Positions 1-7,190 of a stretch of DNA of 64,000 nt are shown in pieces; the stretch's first letter is position 1; every line of letters begins with the position of its first letter. Source of the stretch: Caulobacter vibrioides (GTDB taxonomy: Bacteria; Pseudomonadota; Alphaproteobacteria; Caulobacterales; Caulobacteraceae). A model generated the notes under the pieces. It saw nothing but the letters and a program-made list of their open reading frames with translations, ran no database searches and was not told the DNA's origin. The translations under genes were made by a program, and so were the position numbers. The stretch lies in NCBI GenBank assembly GCA_001449105.1, contig LNIY01000150.1, positions 49,336 to 113,335 of the forward strand. Reading direction: 5' to 3'.

Positions 1-1
1 T

Positions 2-139
2 CAGAGCGCGATATTTCATGGCGCGCTCGCCGGGGTTCTTTACATCGCCTCGGAGAAGATAATGCGTTTTATGCTGAGGATATTTGGCCTCGACCGAGAT
101 TGGGCGCGATCGCGACACGTTTGGAACCGGATCGACTGA
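2..139 (+). CDS. Partial C-terminal end of an unidentified gene (frame uncertain)
   Basis: The first 139 bases are open from the window edge in a frame ending TGA at 137-139. The translation has a hydrophobic stretch (ALAGVLYIA) followed by a basic tail ending WNRID, so it could be the end of a membrane protein. A second frame is also open, to TAG at 160-162, with a soluble-looking tail ending RLNIVEVAG. I prefer the first because its third codon positions are richer in G/C, but the stretch is less GC-rich than its surroundings and the choice is weak. Since hfs genes follow, a holdfast glycosyltransferase, flippase or modifying enzyme is a reasonable guess. I recognise neither tail. Confidence 0.35.
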   Translation, partial: QSAIFHGALAGVLYIASEKIMRFMLRIFGLDRDWARSRHVWNRID

Positions 140-182
140 ATATCGTGGAGGTTGCTGGCTAGAGGCCTGAAGCAAGCGCCCC

Positions 183-1454
183 CTACCGCTCCAGCTCCCG
201 GTCCGGGAAGGCCAGCTTCGCCGCCAGGGCCACGAACAGCACCCAGCGGAAGTCGTTATAGGCCACCGCGATGCTCTCGGTCAGGGCCACCAAGCTGTAG
301 ACGACGAGGAACGGGAACGCGAGCAGAGCGCCCCGGTCGCGGAACACGGCGATCAGGGCAAGCGTCATGGTCTGGATGTAGAACAGGCCCCAGGCGGCCA
401 GGCCGAACAGGCCCATGCCCAACCACTGCTCCAGCCAGGAATTGTGCGCGTGCTGGGCCTGGAAGCCGGCGTTCTTGCTGATCCAGGCGAACGGTCCCCA
501 GCCGCTCTTGTCGCCCCAGATGGCGTGGTAGCCGAAGCCCAGCCACGGCCGCTCCTGGATCTCGACCAGGGCCGCGCTCCAGATCTTGGTGCGTCCCGTC
601 AGGGTGGCGTCCTTGCCGAGGATGGCGAAGAAAACATCCGAGGCCAGCACGACGAAGGCGATCAGCAGGCCAAAGCCCGTCACCGCCGTCCAGGTCGCCG
701 CCGTGCCCGCCGCCGGGCCGCGCCTTGCGATCAGCACGAAGCCCAGGGCCGCCACGCCCAGCATCAGCGACACCAGCGAGGTCTTCGAAGTCGACATCAG
801 CACGAGGCCGACCGCCAGCACGGAGAAGCCCCACCACAGCTTGGAGCGCTTGGGGTTCAGCAGCGCGGCGGCCGAGATGATGCAGAAGCCGAAGGCCATC
901 ATGCCGCCCAGGCCGTTCTTCTCGCGCCACAGACCCCGCCAGGCGCCGGGGAAGAGCTCGGTCATCACCCCGATCCGCGGCACGGCCAGGCAGACCACGT
1001 AGGAGGCCACGATCAGCACCGCGAAGGTGGCGGCGAACACCTCGGCCAGTTCGCGCCAGCGGAACCGCGCGGCCAGGGCCACGCCCCCCAGTGTGGTGCA
1101 GGTGACGGCGAAGGCCCGGCGGGTGGTGACGTCCGGCGCGATCGACCACAGGGTCGACAGGCAGACGATCCCCAGCAGGGCGAACAGGAACGGCTGGCGG
1201 GCCGCCACCCGAAAGCTGTTGCGCGGGTCCAGCGCGATCAGGCCAAAGCCCGCCGCATAGGCCGGCAGGTAGGCGACGCGCAGGATGGCCGAGCCGGCCT
1301 CGTCGGCGTTCTCGCCCACCAGCGGCAGCTCCCAGCCGCCGCTGTAGAGCAGCAGCAGGAACACCGCGGCGGTGAAGATGGCGATCTGGGGAAACAGGAG
1401 CCTCGGCGGCGCGACGCTGACCGGTCCGCCGCCGTAGCTCAGGCCATGGCTCAC
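183..1454 (-). CDS. hfsC: HfsC-like polysaccharide polymerase (Wzy / O-antigen ligase family)
   Basis: This is an integral inner-membrane protein of 423 residues made almost entirely of hydrophobic helices. Near its C-terminal third it carries the pattern typical of the Wzy_C/O-antigen ligase family: a GFGYHAIWG segment, then HAHNSWLEQWLG, then further helices. By analogy with the Caulobacter holdfast cluster it should join polysaccharide repeat units in the periplasm. The start is taken as GTG at 1454, which overlaps the hfsB stop as GTGA; this coupling is why the longer upstream extension in the same frame was rejected. It is the last gene of hfsA-hfsB-hfsC. The HfsC name rests on gene order plus family; polymerase function is inferred. 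Confidence 0.8.
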   Translation of the reverse strand: MSHGLSYGGGPVSVAPPRLLFPQIAIFTAAVFLLLLYSGGWELPLVGENADEAGSAILRVAYLPAYAAGFGLIALDPRNSFRVAARQPFLFALLGIVCLSTLWSIAPDVTTRRAFAVTCTTLGGVALAARFRWRELAEVFAATFAVLIVASYVVCLAVPRIGVMTELFPGAWRGLWREKNGLGGMMAFGFCIISAAALLNPKRSKLWWGFSVLAVGLVLMSTSKTSLVSLMLGVAALGFVLIARRGPAAGTAATWTAVTGFGLLIAFVVLASDVFFAILGKDATLTGRTKIWSAALVEIQERPWLGFGYHAIWGDKSGWGPFAWISKNAGFQAQHAHNSWLEQWLGMGLFGLAAWGLFYIQTMTLALIAVFRDRGALLAFPFLVVYSLVALTESIAVAYNDFRWVLFVALAAKLAFPDRELER

Positions 1455-2152
1455 GGCAGGATGGCCCGCAGGAAGTTCGGCGGGGTCACCGAGGCCTGAT
1501 TGAAGAACACCCCGGCGCAGCGGCCGCCGGCGGAGGTCAGGGCGTCGCGCAGCAGGCCCGGCGGCCGCACGTCGGCCTCCTGGGCGCTGACCACCAGGAT
1601 GGTCTGGTCCATGTGCTGGGCGATGGTCAGGGCCGCCTGCGAGCTGTCGGCCGACGGGCAGTCGACGACGATGATCTCGGCATGGCGACGCAGGGCCGCC
1701 CAGTACTCGACGCCCGGCAGGATGTGGGCCTTCTGACGGCCGCGCAGGGCCTCGCGCTTGAAACGGGTGACCCACAGGCGCGGTCCGCCGACGCTGTGGG
1801 CGGCGATGTACTTGGAGTCGGGCCACACCCCGCCGTCGGGCCGGGGCGCCGGCGGCTGCACGGTGAAGAACATCGAGCCGTCTGGGCTGGCGGCCGCGCC
1901 CGAGCCCAGCGGGCCGTAGCGGTCGGGCTGGGCGGCGATGGCCTGGTATTGCGGCGAGGTCGTGAGGTCCAGGTCGATCAGCCAGGTCCGGCGGCCGGCG
2001 CGCCTGGAGGCGAAGCGGGCGAACTCGCGAGCGACCGTCGAGGTCCCCTCCCCGCGCCGGGCCGACACGAACTGGACGACGTGCGCACGGCCGGCCGCGG
2101 GGGCGCCGAGCGACCCCCACAGTTCAGCCATTTCGACGTTCAAATCCACCAT
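1451..2152 (-). CDS. hfsB: HfsB-like tyrosine-autokinase-fold protein (holdfast synthesis)
   Basis: This 233-residue cytoplasmic protein resembles the Wzc/CapB kinase half that works with a Wzz-type partner. Near residue 30 it has SARRGEGTSTV, in the place of the P-loop (usually GEGKST), so the ATP-binding lysine is replaced by Thr. WLIDLDLT follows in the Walker A' position and IIVVDCPSAD in the Walker B position. I see no tyrosine cluster at the C-terminus, which BY-kinases normally have. This suggests a structural or regulatory partner of HfsA rather than an active kinase. It lies 87 bases downstream of hfsA and overlaps hfsC by four bases. Identity comes from position in an hfs-like cluster and from the fold. 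Confidence 0.8.
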   Translation of the reverse strand: MVDLNVEMAELWGSLGAPAAGRAHVVQFVSARRGEGTSTVAREFARFASRRAGRRTWLIDLDLTTSPQYQAIAAQPDRYGPLGSGAAASPDGSMFFTVQPPAPRPDGGVWPDSKYIAAHSVGGPRLWVTRFKREALRGRQKAHILPGVEYWAALRRHAEIIVVDCPSADSSQAALTIAQHMDQTILVVSAQEADVRPPGLLRDALTSAGGRCAGVFFNQASVTPPNFLRAILP

Positions 2153-2239
2153 TCGCTCGAATCGCCGCGCGTTGAAGACCGTAGAAACTAATGCCTAACC
2201 ATGTTCGCGCGAAAGGCGACCAAATCGCCCACTTGGACC

Positions 2240-3742
2240 TTAGGCCGCGCGCTTGACGCCGGCGGTCGCCAGCACCGGCAGGCCCAGCGTGCGCGAGGCC
2301 GATTGCGGGGTCTGCAGGCCCGGGCGCAGCAGCATCCGCACCAGGCCCGCGCAGGCGGCGGTGAAGGCGGCGAACAGGAAGGCCAGAACCAGCACCGGCT
2401 TCTTCAGGCTCTTGCCCTCCGACGGCGCGACGGCCCGCTGGACGATGCGGATATTGTCGCTGCTCTCGGCCGACATCTGGCGCTGGGCCTGGTCCTGCTG
2501 CTCCTTCACCGTGAAGTCGCGGACATTGGCCGACAGCACGTCGCGGTCACGGGTCAGCTGGTTGAACTGCGGCTCCAGCTGCGCCAGGCGCAGCAGGCGC
2601 TCGTTCACTTCCTGCACCTGCATGGCGTAGGCGCCTTGCGACTGGCGCAGGGCGGCGACTTCGGCCGACAGGTCGTTGCGGGTCGACTGCAGGGTCTGCC
2701 AGATCGGGTTGGGGCCGCTGCGGCGCGCGCCCTCGCCGTTGGTGCGACCGCTGGCCACGCCCTGCTCCAGCTGGGCGATCTGGGCGTCGATGTCCCTCAC
2801 CGGCTGGGCGTTGGGCAGATAGCGGGCCAGCAGGCCCTCGCGGTCGAGCTTCAACTGGGCCAGCTTGCTGGAGGCCGACATGTCCTGGTCGCGATAGAGC
2901 ACGGCCTCGGACGGCGTGCGGGACAGCTCGGCCTGCACGGCGGCCAGGCGGCCCTGGCGGTCCTGCAACTGGGCGTCGATCGAATACTTCTGGGCCTCGA
3001 CCTGCGCCTGCAACTGGGTCAGGGCGGTCTTCTGGGCGGTGAAGTCGCCGATGTCGTTGGTCTGCAGGAAGGCCTGGTAGGCGGTGTCGGTCTCGGACAG
3101 GCGCTGCTCGAAGGTGTCGCGCTGGCGGGCCAGCACCTTGTCGTCGTCGTTGATCAGCAGGCTGCGGCGATAGATCAGGTACTCTTCCAGCAGGGTGTTC
3201 AGCACCTTCTCGGCCGTTTCCGGATCCCGGTGCTGGTACGACAGGCGGATGATCGAGTTGTCGGGCGCGGTCTCGATCTTCAGGCTGCGGCCGACGCTGT
3301 CGCGCCCCTGGGCGATCATCTTGCGCTTCTGCTCGGGATTGGCCGCGGCGTACTTGGCGGCCCCGTCCGGGAACACGGTGGCGAAGCCCAGCTTGCGGAT
3401 CACCCGCTCGCGCAGCTCGCCGCTGCCCAGGATCTCGCTTTCGGACTGGATCACCTGGTCGACGTCCGGCACCGCGCCGCGGGCGGCGTCGCCGGCGCGC
3501 GGCTCGTAGACGTATTCCTGGCCCAGCCGCACGAAGAGGCTGGAATTGGCGGTGTAGGTCTTCTTCAGGGTGTAGGCGAAGGCCGCGCCCAGGAACAGGA
3601 TGACCAGGAACACGCCCAGCATCAGCCAGCGTTCACGCCACAGCAGGGTGACGAAGTCGGTCGGCGCATAGCGAGCCCGCGCCGCCCAGTCGCGTCGCGA
3701 CGGCGGGTCGTGCGGCACGCTTGTCCAGGCGCTCGTCGACAT
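2240..3742 (-). CDS. hfsA: HfsA-like Wzz/GumC polysaccharide chain-length and export protein
   Basis: A 500-residue inner-membrane protein. A hydrophobic helix (LGVFLVILFLGAAFAYTL) lies near residue 45 and a second near residue 460 (VLVLAFLFAAFTAACAGLV). Between them is a long periplasmic region rich in Gln, Glu, Leu and Arg, as expected for the coiled coils of Wzz/GumC proteins; TYTANSSLFVRL is the usual start of the Wzz domain. It would link the polymerase to the outer-membrane exporter HfsD. ATG 3742 was chosen over the one nine codons upstream because it leaves room for a promoter facing hfsD. hfsA heads the minus-strand operon and is divergent from hfsD across 65 bases. Confidence 0.85.
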   Translation of the reverse strand: MSTSAWTSVPHDPPSRRDWAARARYAPTDFVTLLWRERWLMLGVFLVILFLGAAFAYTLKKTYTANSSLFVRLGQEYVYEPRAGDAARGAVPDVDQVIQSESEILGSGELRERVIRKLGFATVFPDGAAKYAAANPEQKRKMIAQGRDSVGRSLKIETAPDNSIIRLSYQHRDPETAEKVLNTLLEEYLIYRRSLLINDDDKVLARQRDTFEQRLSETDTAYQAFLQTNDIGDFTAQKTALTQLQAQVEAQKYSIDAQLQDRQGRLAAVQAELSRTPSEAVLYRDQDMSASSKLAQLKLDREGLLARYLPNAQPVRDIDAQIAQLEQGVASGRTNGEGARRSGPNPIWQTLQSTRNDLSAEVAALRQSQGAYAMQVQEVNERLLRLAQLEPQFNQLTRDRDVLSANVRDFTVKEQQDQAQRQMSAESSDNIRIVQRAVAPSEGKSLKKPVLVLAFLFAAFTAACAGLVRMLLRPGLQTPQSASRTLGLPVLATAGVKRAA

Positions 3743-3807
3743 GCGAATCCAATAGGTCCAAACTTCCACACGACCCTGGGGCGTCCGGGCTTAAGGTTTG
3801 GTTACCT
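3743..3807. promoter_or_regulatory. Divergent hfsA / hfsD promoter region
   Basis: These 65 bases separate the divergently read hfsA and hfsD starts and must hold both promoters unless these lie inside the genes. A GANTC site, the CcrM methylation sequence of Caulobacter relatives, sits at 3745-3749 beside the hfsA start, and another at 3819-3823 just before the alternative hfsD ATG. I could not pick convincing -35/-10 boxes. Confidence 0.45.
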
Positions 3808-4569
3808 ATGTTTGGTAAGAGTCGTCGCATGGATCGGCGCATCCCCCTCTCCACCGCCCTGGCCCTGGCGCTCGCGACCGCCGGCCTATCGGCTTGCGGC
3901 CACGTCGACGGCGAGCCGCTGACGCCCGCCCCGCGGCCCACCGGCCAGTTCCCCAATATCGGCTACGCCGACTGGAGCGAGAGCGAGCCGGCCTATCGGT
4001 TCTATCCGGGCGACGAGCTCGAGGTGACCGTACCTTCGGCCACGGAGCTTAATAAGTCGGTCATGGTTCAGCCCGACGGCCGCGTCGCTTTGCCGCTGGT
4101 CGGACCGGTCATGGCCGCCGACCGCACGATCGAGGAACTGGAAGCCTCGCTGACCCAGGCCTACGGCCAGCAGCTGCTGCGCCCGCAGGTGCAGGTGGCG
4201 GTCAAGGCGACAGCCCCGCTGAAAGTGTTCGTCGGCGGCGAGGTCGGCAATCCCGGCGTCTACGACATGGCCGGCGACGGCGACGCCCTGCGGGCCGTGA
4301 TCCAGGCCGGCGGGTTCAAGAGCTCGTCCAAGCGCAGCCAGGTGATCATCATTCGTCGCGGCCCCGACGGGCGGGCCATGATGCGGACGGCCGACCTTCT
4401 GAAGGGTCTGACGGATCCGCGCGGCGCGGACCTGGTGCCGCTTCGCCGCTTCGACATCGTCTACGTGCCGCGCAGCGGGGCTGCGGAGACGGGTCTGTTC
4501 ATGCAGCAGTACTTCCGCGACCTCCTGCCGATCAGCTTCAGCTACGCCATCAACGGCTTCAGCAACTGA
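3808..4569 (+). CDS. hfsD: HfsD-like outer-membrane polysaccharide export lipoprotein (Wza family)
   Basis: The product (253 residues) begins with a basic n-region and a hydrophobic stretch ending LSAC, a lipobox, so it should be an outer-membrane lipoprotein. RFYPGDELEVTVPSATELN follows, the start of the poly-export domain. Then comes an SLBB-type segment (FVGGEVGNPGVYDM). Wza-family proteins form the pore through which capsule or holdfast polysaccharide leaves the cell. It pairs with the HfsA inner-membrane partner encoded divergently. ATG 3829 (seven codons in) is an equally good start: AAGAG lies seven bases before it, and both choices keep the signal peptide. Confidence 0.85.
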   Translation: MFGKSRRMDRRIPLSTALALALATAGLSACGHVDGEPLTPAPRPTGQFPNIGYADWSESEPAYRFYPGDELEVTVPSATELNKSVMVQPDGRVALPLVGPVMAADRTIEELEASLTQAYGQQLLRPQVQVAVKATAPLKVFVGGEVGNPGVYDMAGDGDALRAVIQAGGFKSSSKRSQVIIIRRGPDGRAMMRTADLLKGLTDPRGADLVPLRRFDIVYVPRSGAAETGLFMQQYFRDLLPISFSYAINGFSN

Positions 4570-4620
4570 TCTTCAAAAGTCACGGCCGGATCCAGAGAGC
4601 GTCCGGCCCGAGAAGGTGGA

Positions 4621-4644
4621 ACGGCTGAACCGTGGTTCAGCCGT
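4621..4644. terminator. Perfect palindrome between convergent hfsD and sel1-like genes
   Basis: An 11-base stem (ACGGCTGAACC / GGTTCAGCCGT) with a two-base centre spans the stop codon of the minus-strand Sel1-like gene. A weaker stem (GGCCGGA...TCCGGCC) lies just upstream, near 4590. Neither is followed by a clear T run. They may work as a shared transcription end for the two convergent genes, or the palindrome may bind protein. Confidence 0.4.
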
Positions 4645-4915
4645 GAGCCAGCCATTGGCGCGCCTGGCGCTGGGCTTCGGCGACGTCTTCGCTGGCCATC
4701 TCTTGCGACAGTTCCTTGCGATAGACCTTGGCTTCGACCGAACCGCGCATGGCGGCCAGGTTGAACAGCATGTGCGCCGAGACGTAGTCCAGCGGCGCGC
4801 CGCCCTGGCCGGTCGAATACAGCATGCCCATCCGGAACAGCTCGTCGCCGCTCGAGTCGGCGGTCGGCAGCGGCAAGCCCATCACGGCGGCGGGCGGTTC
4901 GATGCTCATCATCAT
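4637..4915 (-). CDS. Small Sel1-repeat-like protein
   Basis: The predicted protein has 92 residues. Its core (LFRMGMLYSTGQG, then DYVSAHMLFNLAAMRGSVEA) matches a single Sel1-type helical repeat: Gly-x-x-Tyr, then an Ala-rich second helix ending in a small-residue turn. Such repeats mediate protein contacts. There is no signal peptide, so it should be cytoplasmic. The start is one of three consecutive ATG codons at 4915, 4912 or 4909; GGGAACTGAAG upstream could serve as a ribosome site. It is a single gene, convergent with hfsD. Whether it helps holdfast synthesis is unknown; only proximity suggests it. Confidence 0.7.
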   Translation of the reverse strand: MMMSIEPPAAVMGLPLPTADSSGDELFRMGMLYSTGQGGAPLDYVSAHMLFNLAAMRGSVEAKVYRKELSQEMASEDVAEAQRQARQWLAHG

Positions 4916-5024
4916 GACTTCAGTTCCCCAGTCCTTCCGGCCGGTCCCCAGTGGTCCAGCTCGGCCATGAACACAGAGAAAACCTTGCTCGCTGAACATA
5001 TAGTTAAACGCGCAGAGATCATGA

Positions 5025-5050
5025 ATCGAGGCGCGACAACACGCCTCGAT
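5025..5050. terminator. Hairpin downstream of the glutathione transferase gene
   Basis: ATCGAGGCG and CGCCTCGAT form a nine-base perfect stem with an eight-base loop. It lies between the end of the minus-strand transferase gene and the start of the sel1-like gene. No T run follows on the minus strand, so a terminator role is only plausible. A GANTC site (5023-5027) touches the left arm. Confidence 0.35.
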
Positions 5051-5089
5051 CATTGAAGTAACACCCGATAAACACGGGTATACGGGTGG

Positions 5090-5815
5090 TTAACGCGCCC
5101 GCTGACCGAACAGAACCTTACGGGCTTCCTCGGCAGCTTTTCCGGACGCTTGCAGGCCGCTGGAACGCAGCTCCGCCCCAAGCTTGAAGCCCCTTTGCAC
5201 GGCCTCGCGCGCGTTCAGCCGCTCGAACCAGGCCCTGATGTTCGGGAACTCCTCGATCTGGATTCCCTGGTTCTTCCACGGCACGACCCACGGCCAGATG
5301 GCGAAGTCGGCGATGGACAATTGGCCGCAGACGAAATCCTTCCCCGCCAGCTGCTTCTCCAGCACGCCGTACAGGCGGTGGGTCTCGTTGGTGTAGCGGA
5401 TCGCGCCATAGGCCAGCTGGCGCTGGTCGGCGATGATCGCGGGAGCGTACTGGCGGAAGTGGTGGGTCTGGCCGGCCATGGGCCCCAGACCGCCCATCTG
5501 CCACATCACCCACTGGTCGATGTTCACGCGGTCGCGCTCGCCCTGCCCGTAGAACTGGCCGGACTTGCGGCCCAGGTACTGCAGGATCGCCCCGGACTCG
5601 AAGACCGAGATCGGCCGGCCGTCCGGACCATCCGGGTCGACGATGGCCGGCATGCGGTTGTTGGGGCTGATGGCCAGGAACTCCGGCTTGAACTGCTCGC
5701 CCGTGCCGATGTTCACCGGGATCATCTCGTAGGGCAGGCCCATCTCCTCCAGCGCGATGGATATCTTCCAGCCGTTGGGCGTGGGCCAATAGTGCAGCTC
5801 GATGGGACTGGTCAT
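5090..5815 (-). CDS. YfcG/YghU-type glutathione transferase (disulfide-bond oxidoreductase)
   Basis: A 241-residue cytoplasmic protein. The N-terminal thioredoxin-fold half begins with the WPTPNGWKISIALEEMGLPY signature that separates the YfcG/YghU (Nu) class from other transferases; Asn stands near the usual catalytic position. ISPNNRMPAIVD (cis-Pro loop) and FESGAILQYL (glutathione-binding Glu-Ser) follow. WQMGGLGPMAGQ in the helical half is also typical. Family members reduce disulfides using two bound glutathione molecules. The start at 5815 was preferred because the 24 codons upstream look like non-coding sequence. Physiological substrate unknown. Confidence 0.9.
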   Translation of the reverse strand: MTSPIELHYWPTPNGWKISIALEEMGLPYEMIPVNIGTGEQFKPEFLAISPNNRMPAIVDPDGPDGRPISVFESGAILQYLGRKSGQFYGQGERDRVNIDQWVMWQMGGLGPMAGQTHHFRQYAPAIIADQRQLAYGAIRYTNETHRLYGVLEKQLAGKDFVCGQLSIADFAIWPWVVPWKNQGIQIEEFPNIRAWFERLNAREAVQRGFKLGAELRSSGLQASGKAAEEARKVLFGQRAR

Positions 5816-5996
5816 GCACGCGACTCCCTGATGTCGGTCTTGATGTCCCCGAACATGGCCATGCGCGCGCGCAACGCCAACATTCATCCTGACATGACCG
5901 TTCAGCGACGGTTCAGGCGCCGGGGATCAATCTTGTTTCCAAGGTCGAGGGATTAGGCCGCCTCCAGGCGACCGCTGACCACAAGGAGACGTACAC

Positions 5997-6509
5997 ATGA
6001 AACGTCTGTTGCTCACCATCGCCGCCGTGGCCTCGGTCGCGGGCCCGATGGCCGCCGTCGCCACCGACGCCTCGGCCCAGGGCCGCGGCCACAACGAGGA
6101 CCGCTGGGACCGCCGTGACGACCGCCGCGGCGACCGCTGGGATCGTCGCGACGACCGCCGAGATGACCGTCGGGGCGACCGCTGGGACCGTCGTGACGAC
6201 CGTCGCGGCGACCGCCACAGCCGCTGGGACGACCGTCGCTACAACGGCTACTACTACCGTGACCGCTGGTACTACGGCGCCCCGCCGGCCCATTACTACG
6301 GCCGTCCGGACTATCGCCCGGGCTACAGCGCCTGGCGTCGCGGCGGCTACCTGCCGCCCTATTATCGCGGCGGCGGCTACGTCGTGCACGACTACGGCCG
6401 CTACCACCTGCGCCAGCCGCCCCGCGGCTACTACTGGTACCGCGCCGGCAACGACTACGTGCTGGCCGCCATCGCCACCGGCCTGATCTTCGAGATCATC
6501 AACAACTAG
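5997..6509 (+). CDS. RcnB-like periplasmic protein with Asp/Arg-rich repeats
   Basis: A 170-residue protein with a signal peptide (MKRLLLTIAAVASVAGP, cleavage near ASA-Q). Residues 35-80 are a low-complexity tract built from DRWDRRDDRRGD-like units repeated about four times. A Tyr/Arg/Gly-rich stretch follows, then RYHLRQPPRGYYWYRAGNDYVLAAIATGLI, the C-terminal signature of the RcnB/YohN family linked to nickel and cobalt homeostasis in enterobacteria. In alphaproteobacteria these proteins are common, abundant and poorly understood; a metal role here is inference. GGAG lies shortly before the ATG. A strong terminator follows. Confidence 0.85.
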   Translation: MKRLLLTIAAVASVAGPMAAVATDASAQGRGHNEDRWDRRDDRRGDRWDRRDDRRDDRRGDRWDRRDDRRGDRHSRWDDRRYNGYYYRDRWYYGAPPAHYYGRPDYRPGYSAWRRGGYLPPYYRGGGYVVHDYGRYHLRQPPRGYYWYRAGNDYVLAAIATGLIFEIINN

Positions 6510-6543
6510 ATCGAACTCGATCACCGGTATCTGAAAAGTCTTG

Positions 6544-6579
6544 CGGCGCCCCGGGAACTCCACCTGGGGCGCCGTTTTT
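6544..6579 (+). terminator. Rho-independent terminator after the RcnB-like gene
   Basis: A nine-base GC stem (CGGCGCCCC / GGGGCGCCG) with a 13-base loop is followed directly by five T residues, 35 bases after the stop codon. Confidence 0.85.
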
Positions 6580-6711
6580 GCGCCACGCTCGCCGCGCGTG
6601 CGCCACGCATCGGGCGGGAAAACCCGATTGTCGGGTCATTTCGGCCGCAAGCCGCCCCCAGCGTGAGCCTCGCGTCACAGTCCGACGCAGCAGACACGAA
6701 GGCGCTTACCG

Positions 6712-7101
6712 ATGAAGAGCTTGCGCATCTCCGCCGCCGTCCTCGCCCTCGCCGCCGCCGGCTACGCCGGTTCGGCGCTGGCCCAGCAGGCCCCCGCCGA
6801 TCCGTCGGCCCAGACCACCCCGCCTTCGTCCAGCAGCAGCTGGGGCTCGTCGACCGCCGCCGACCCGTCGGCCTCGACCACCGCTCCGGCGACGACCGAC
6901 AGCACGGCCCCGCAGGCCGACAGCGCCACGGGCGCGGGCGAACCGACCTCGGCCACCGCGCCGGGCGAGACCTCGACCACCACGGCCCCTGCCGCCGAGG
7001 ACGCGACCAAGGCCGACAAGAAGGCCAAGAAGCACAAGAAGCATGCGGACGACCCGGCCGCGGCCTCGCCCACGCCGCAGGACCCCAGTTCGCCTCAGTA
7101 A
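6712..7101 (+). CDS. Secreted low-complexity Ser/Thr/Ala/Pro-rich protein
   Basis: A 129-residue protein with a clear signal peptide (MKSLRISAAVLALAAAGYAG, cleavage at ALA-QQ). The rest is low-complexity: Pro/Ser/Thr/Ala with acidic residues, then a Lys/His cluster (KADKKAKKHKKHADD), then another Pro/Ser tail. There are no catalytic motifs, no cysteines and no membrane helix after the signal. I do not recognise a family. Its composition suggests an unstructured periplasmic protein, perhaps binding metal or envelope polymers through the Lys/His cluster, but that is a guess. It is a single gene with its own terminator, convergent with gatB. Confidence 0.7.
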   Translation: MKSLRISAAVLALAAAGYAGSALAQQAPADPSAQTTPPSSSSSWGSSTAADPSASTTAPATTDSTAPQADSATGAGEPTSATAPGETSTTTAPAAEDATKADKKAKKHKKHADDPAAASPTPQDPSSPQ

Positions 7102-7138
7102 GAGCGCGCCCTCAGTTCGAGTCCCTCCGAAAAGAGAA

Positions 7139-7173
7139 GGGCCCGCCGCTTTCGCGACGGGCCCTTTCATTTT
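7139..7173 (+). terminator. Terminator between the secreted-protein gene and gatB
   Basis: GGGCCCG (7139-7145) pairs with CGGGCCC (7158-7164); TTTCATTTT follows on the plus strand. It ends the plus-strand gene and may also serve the convergent gatB. Confidence 0.75.
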
Positions 7174-7190
7174 GCCTTGAGGGCCGTGGA

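Noticed and set aside
183..2120. Minus-strand frame running through hfsC and back over hfsB
   Set aside because: Only the part from GTG 1454 encodes the Wzy-like protein; the upstream portion is Arg/Pro-rich shadow of hfsB.
2201..3922. Long plus-strand frame opposite hfsA
   Set aside because: Same effect: mirror-frame of a GC-rich gene; composition is Leu/Gly/Arg/Gln-only and hfsA has clear Wzz motifs on the other strand.
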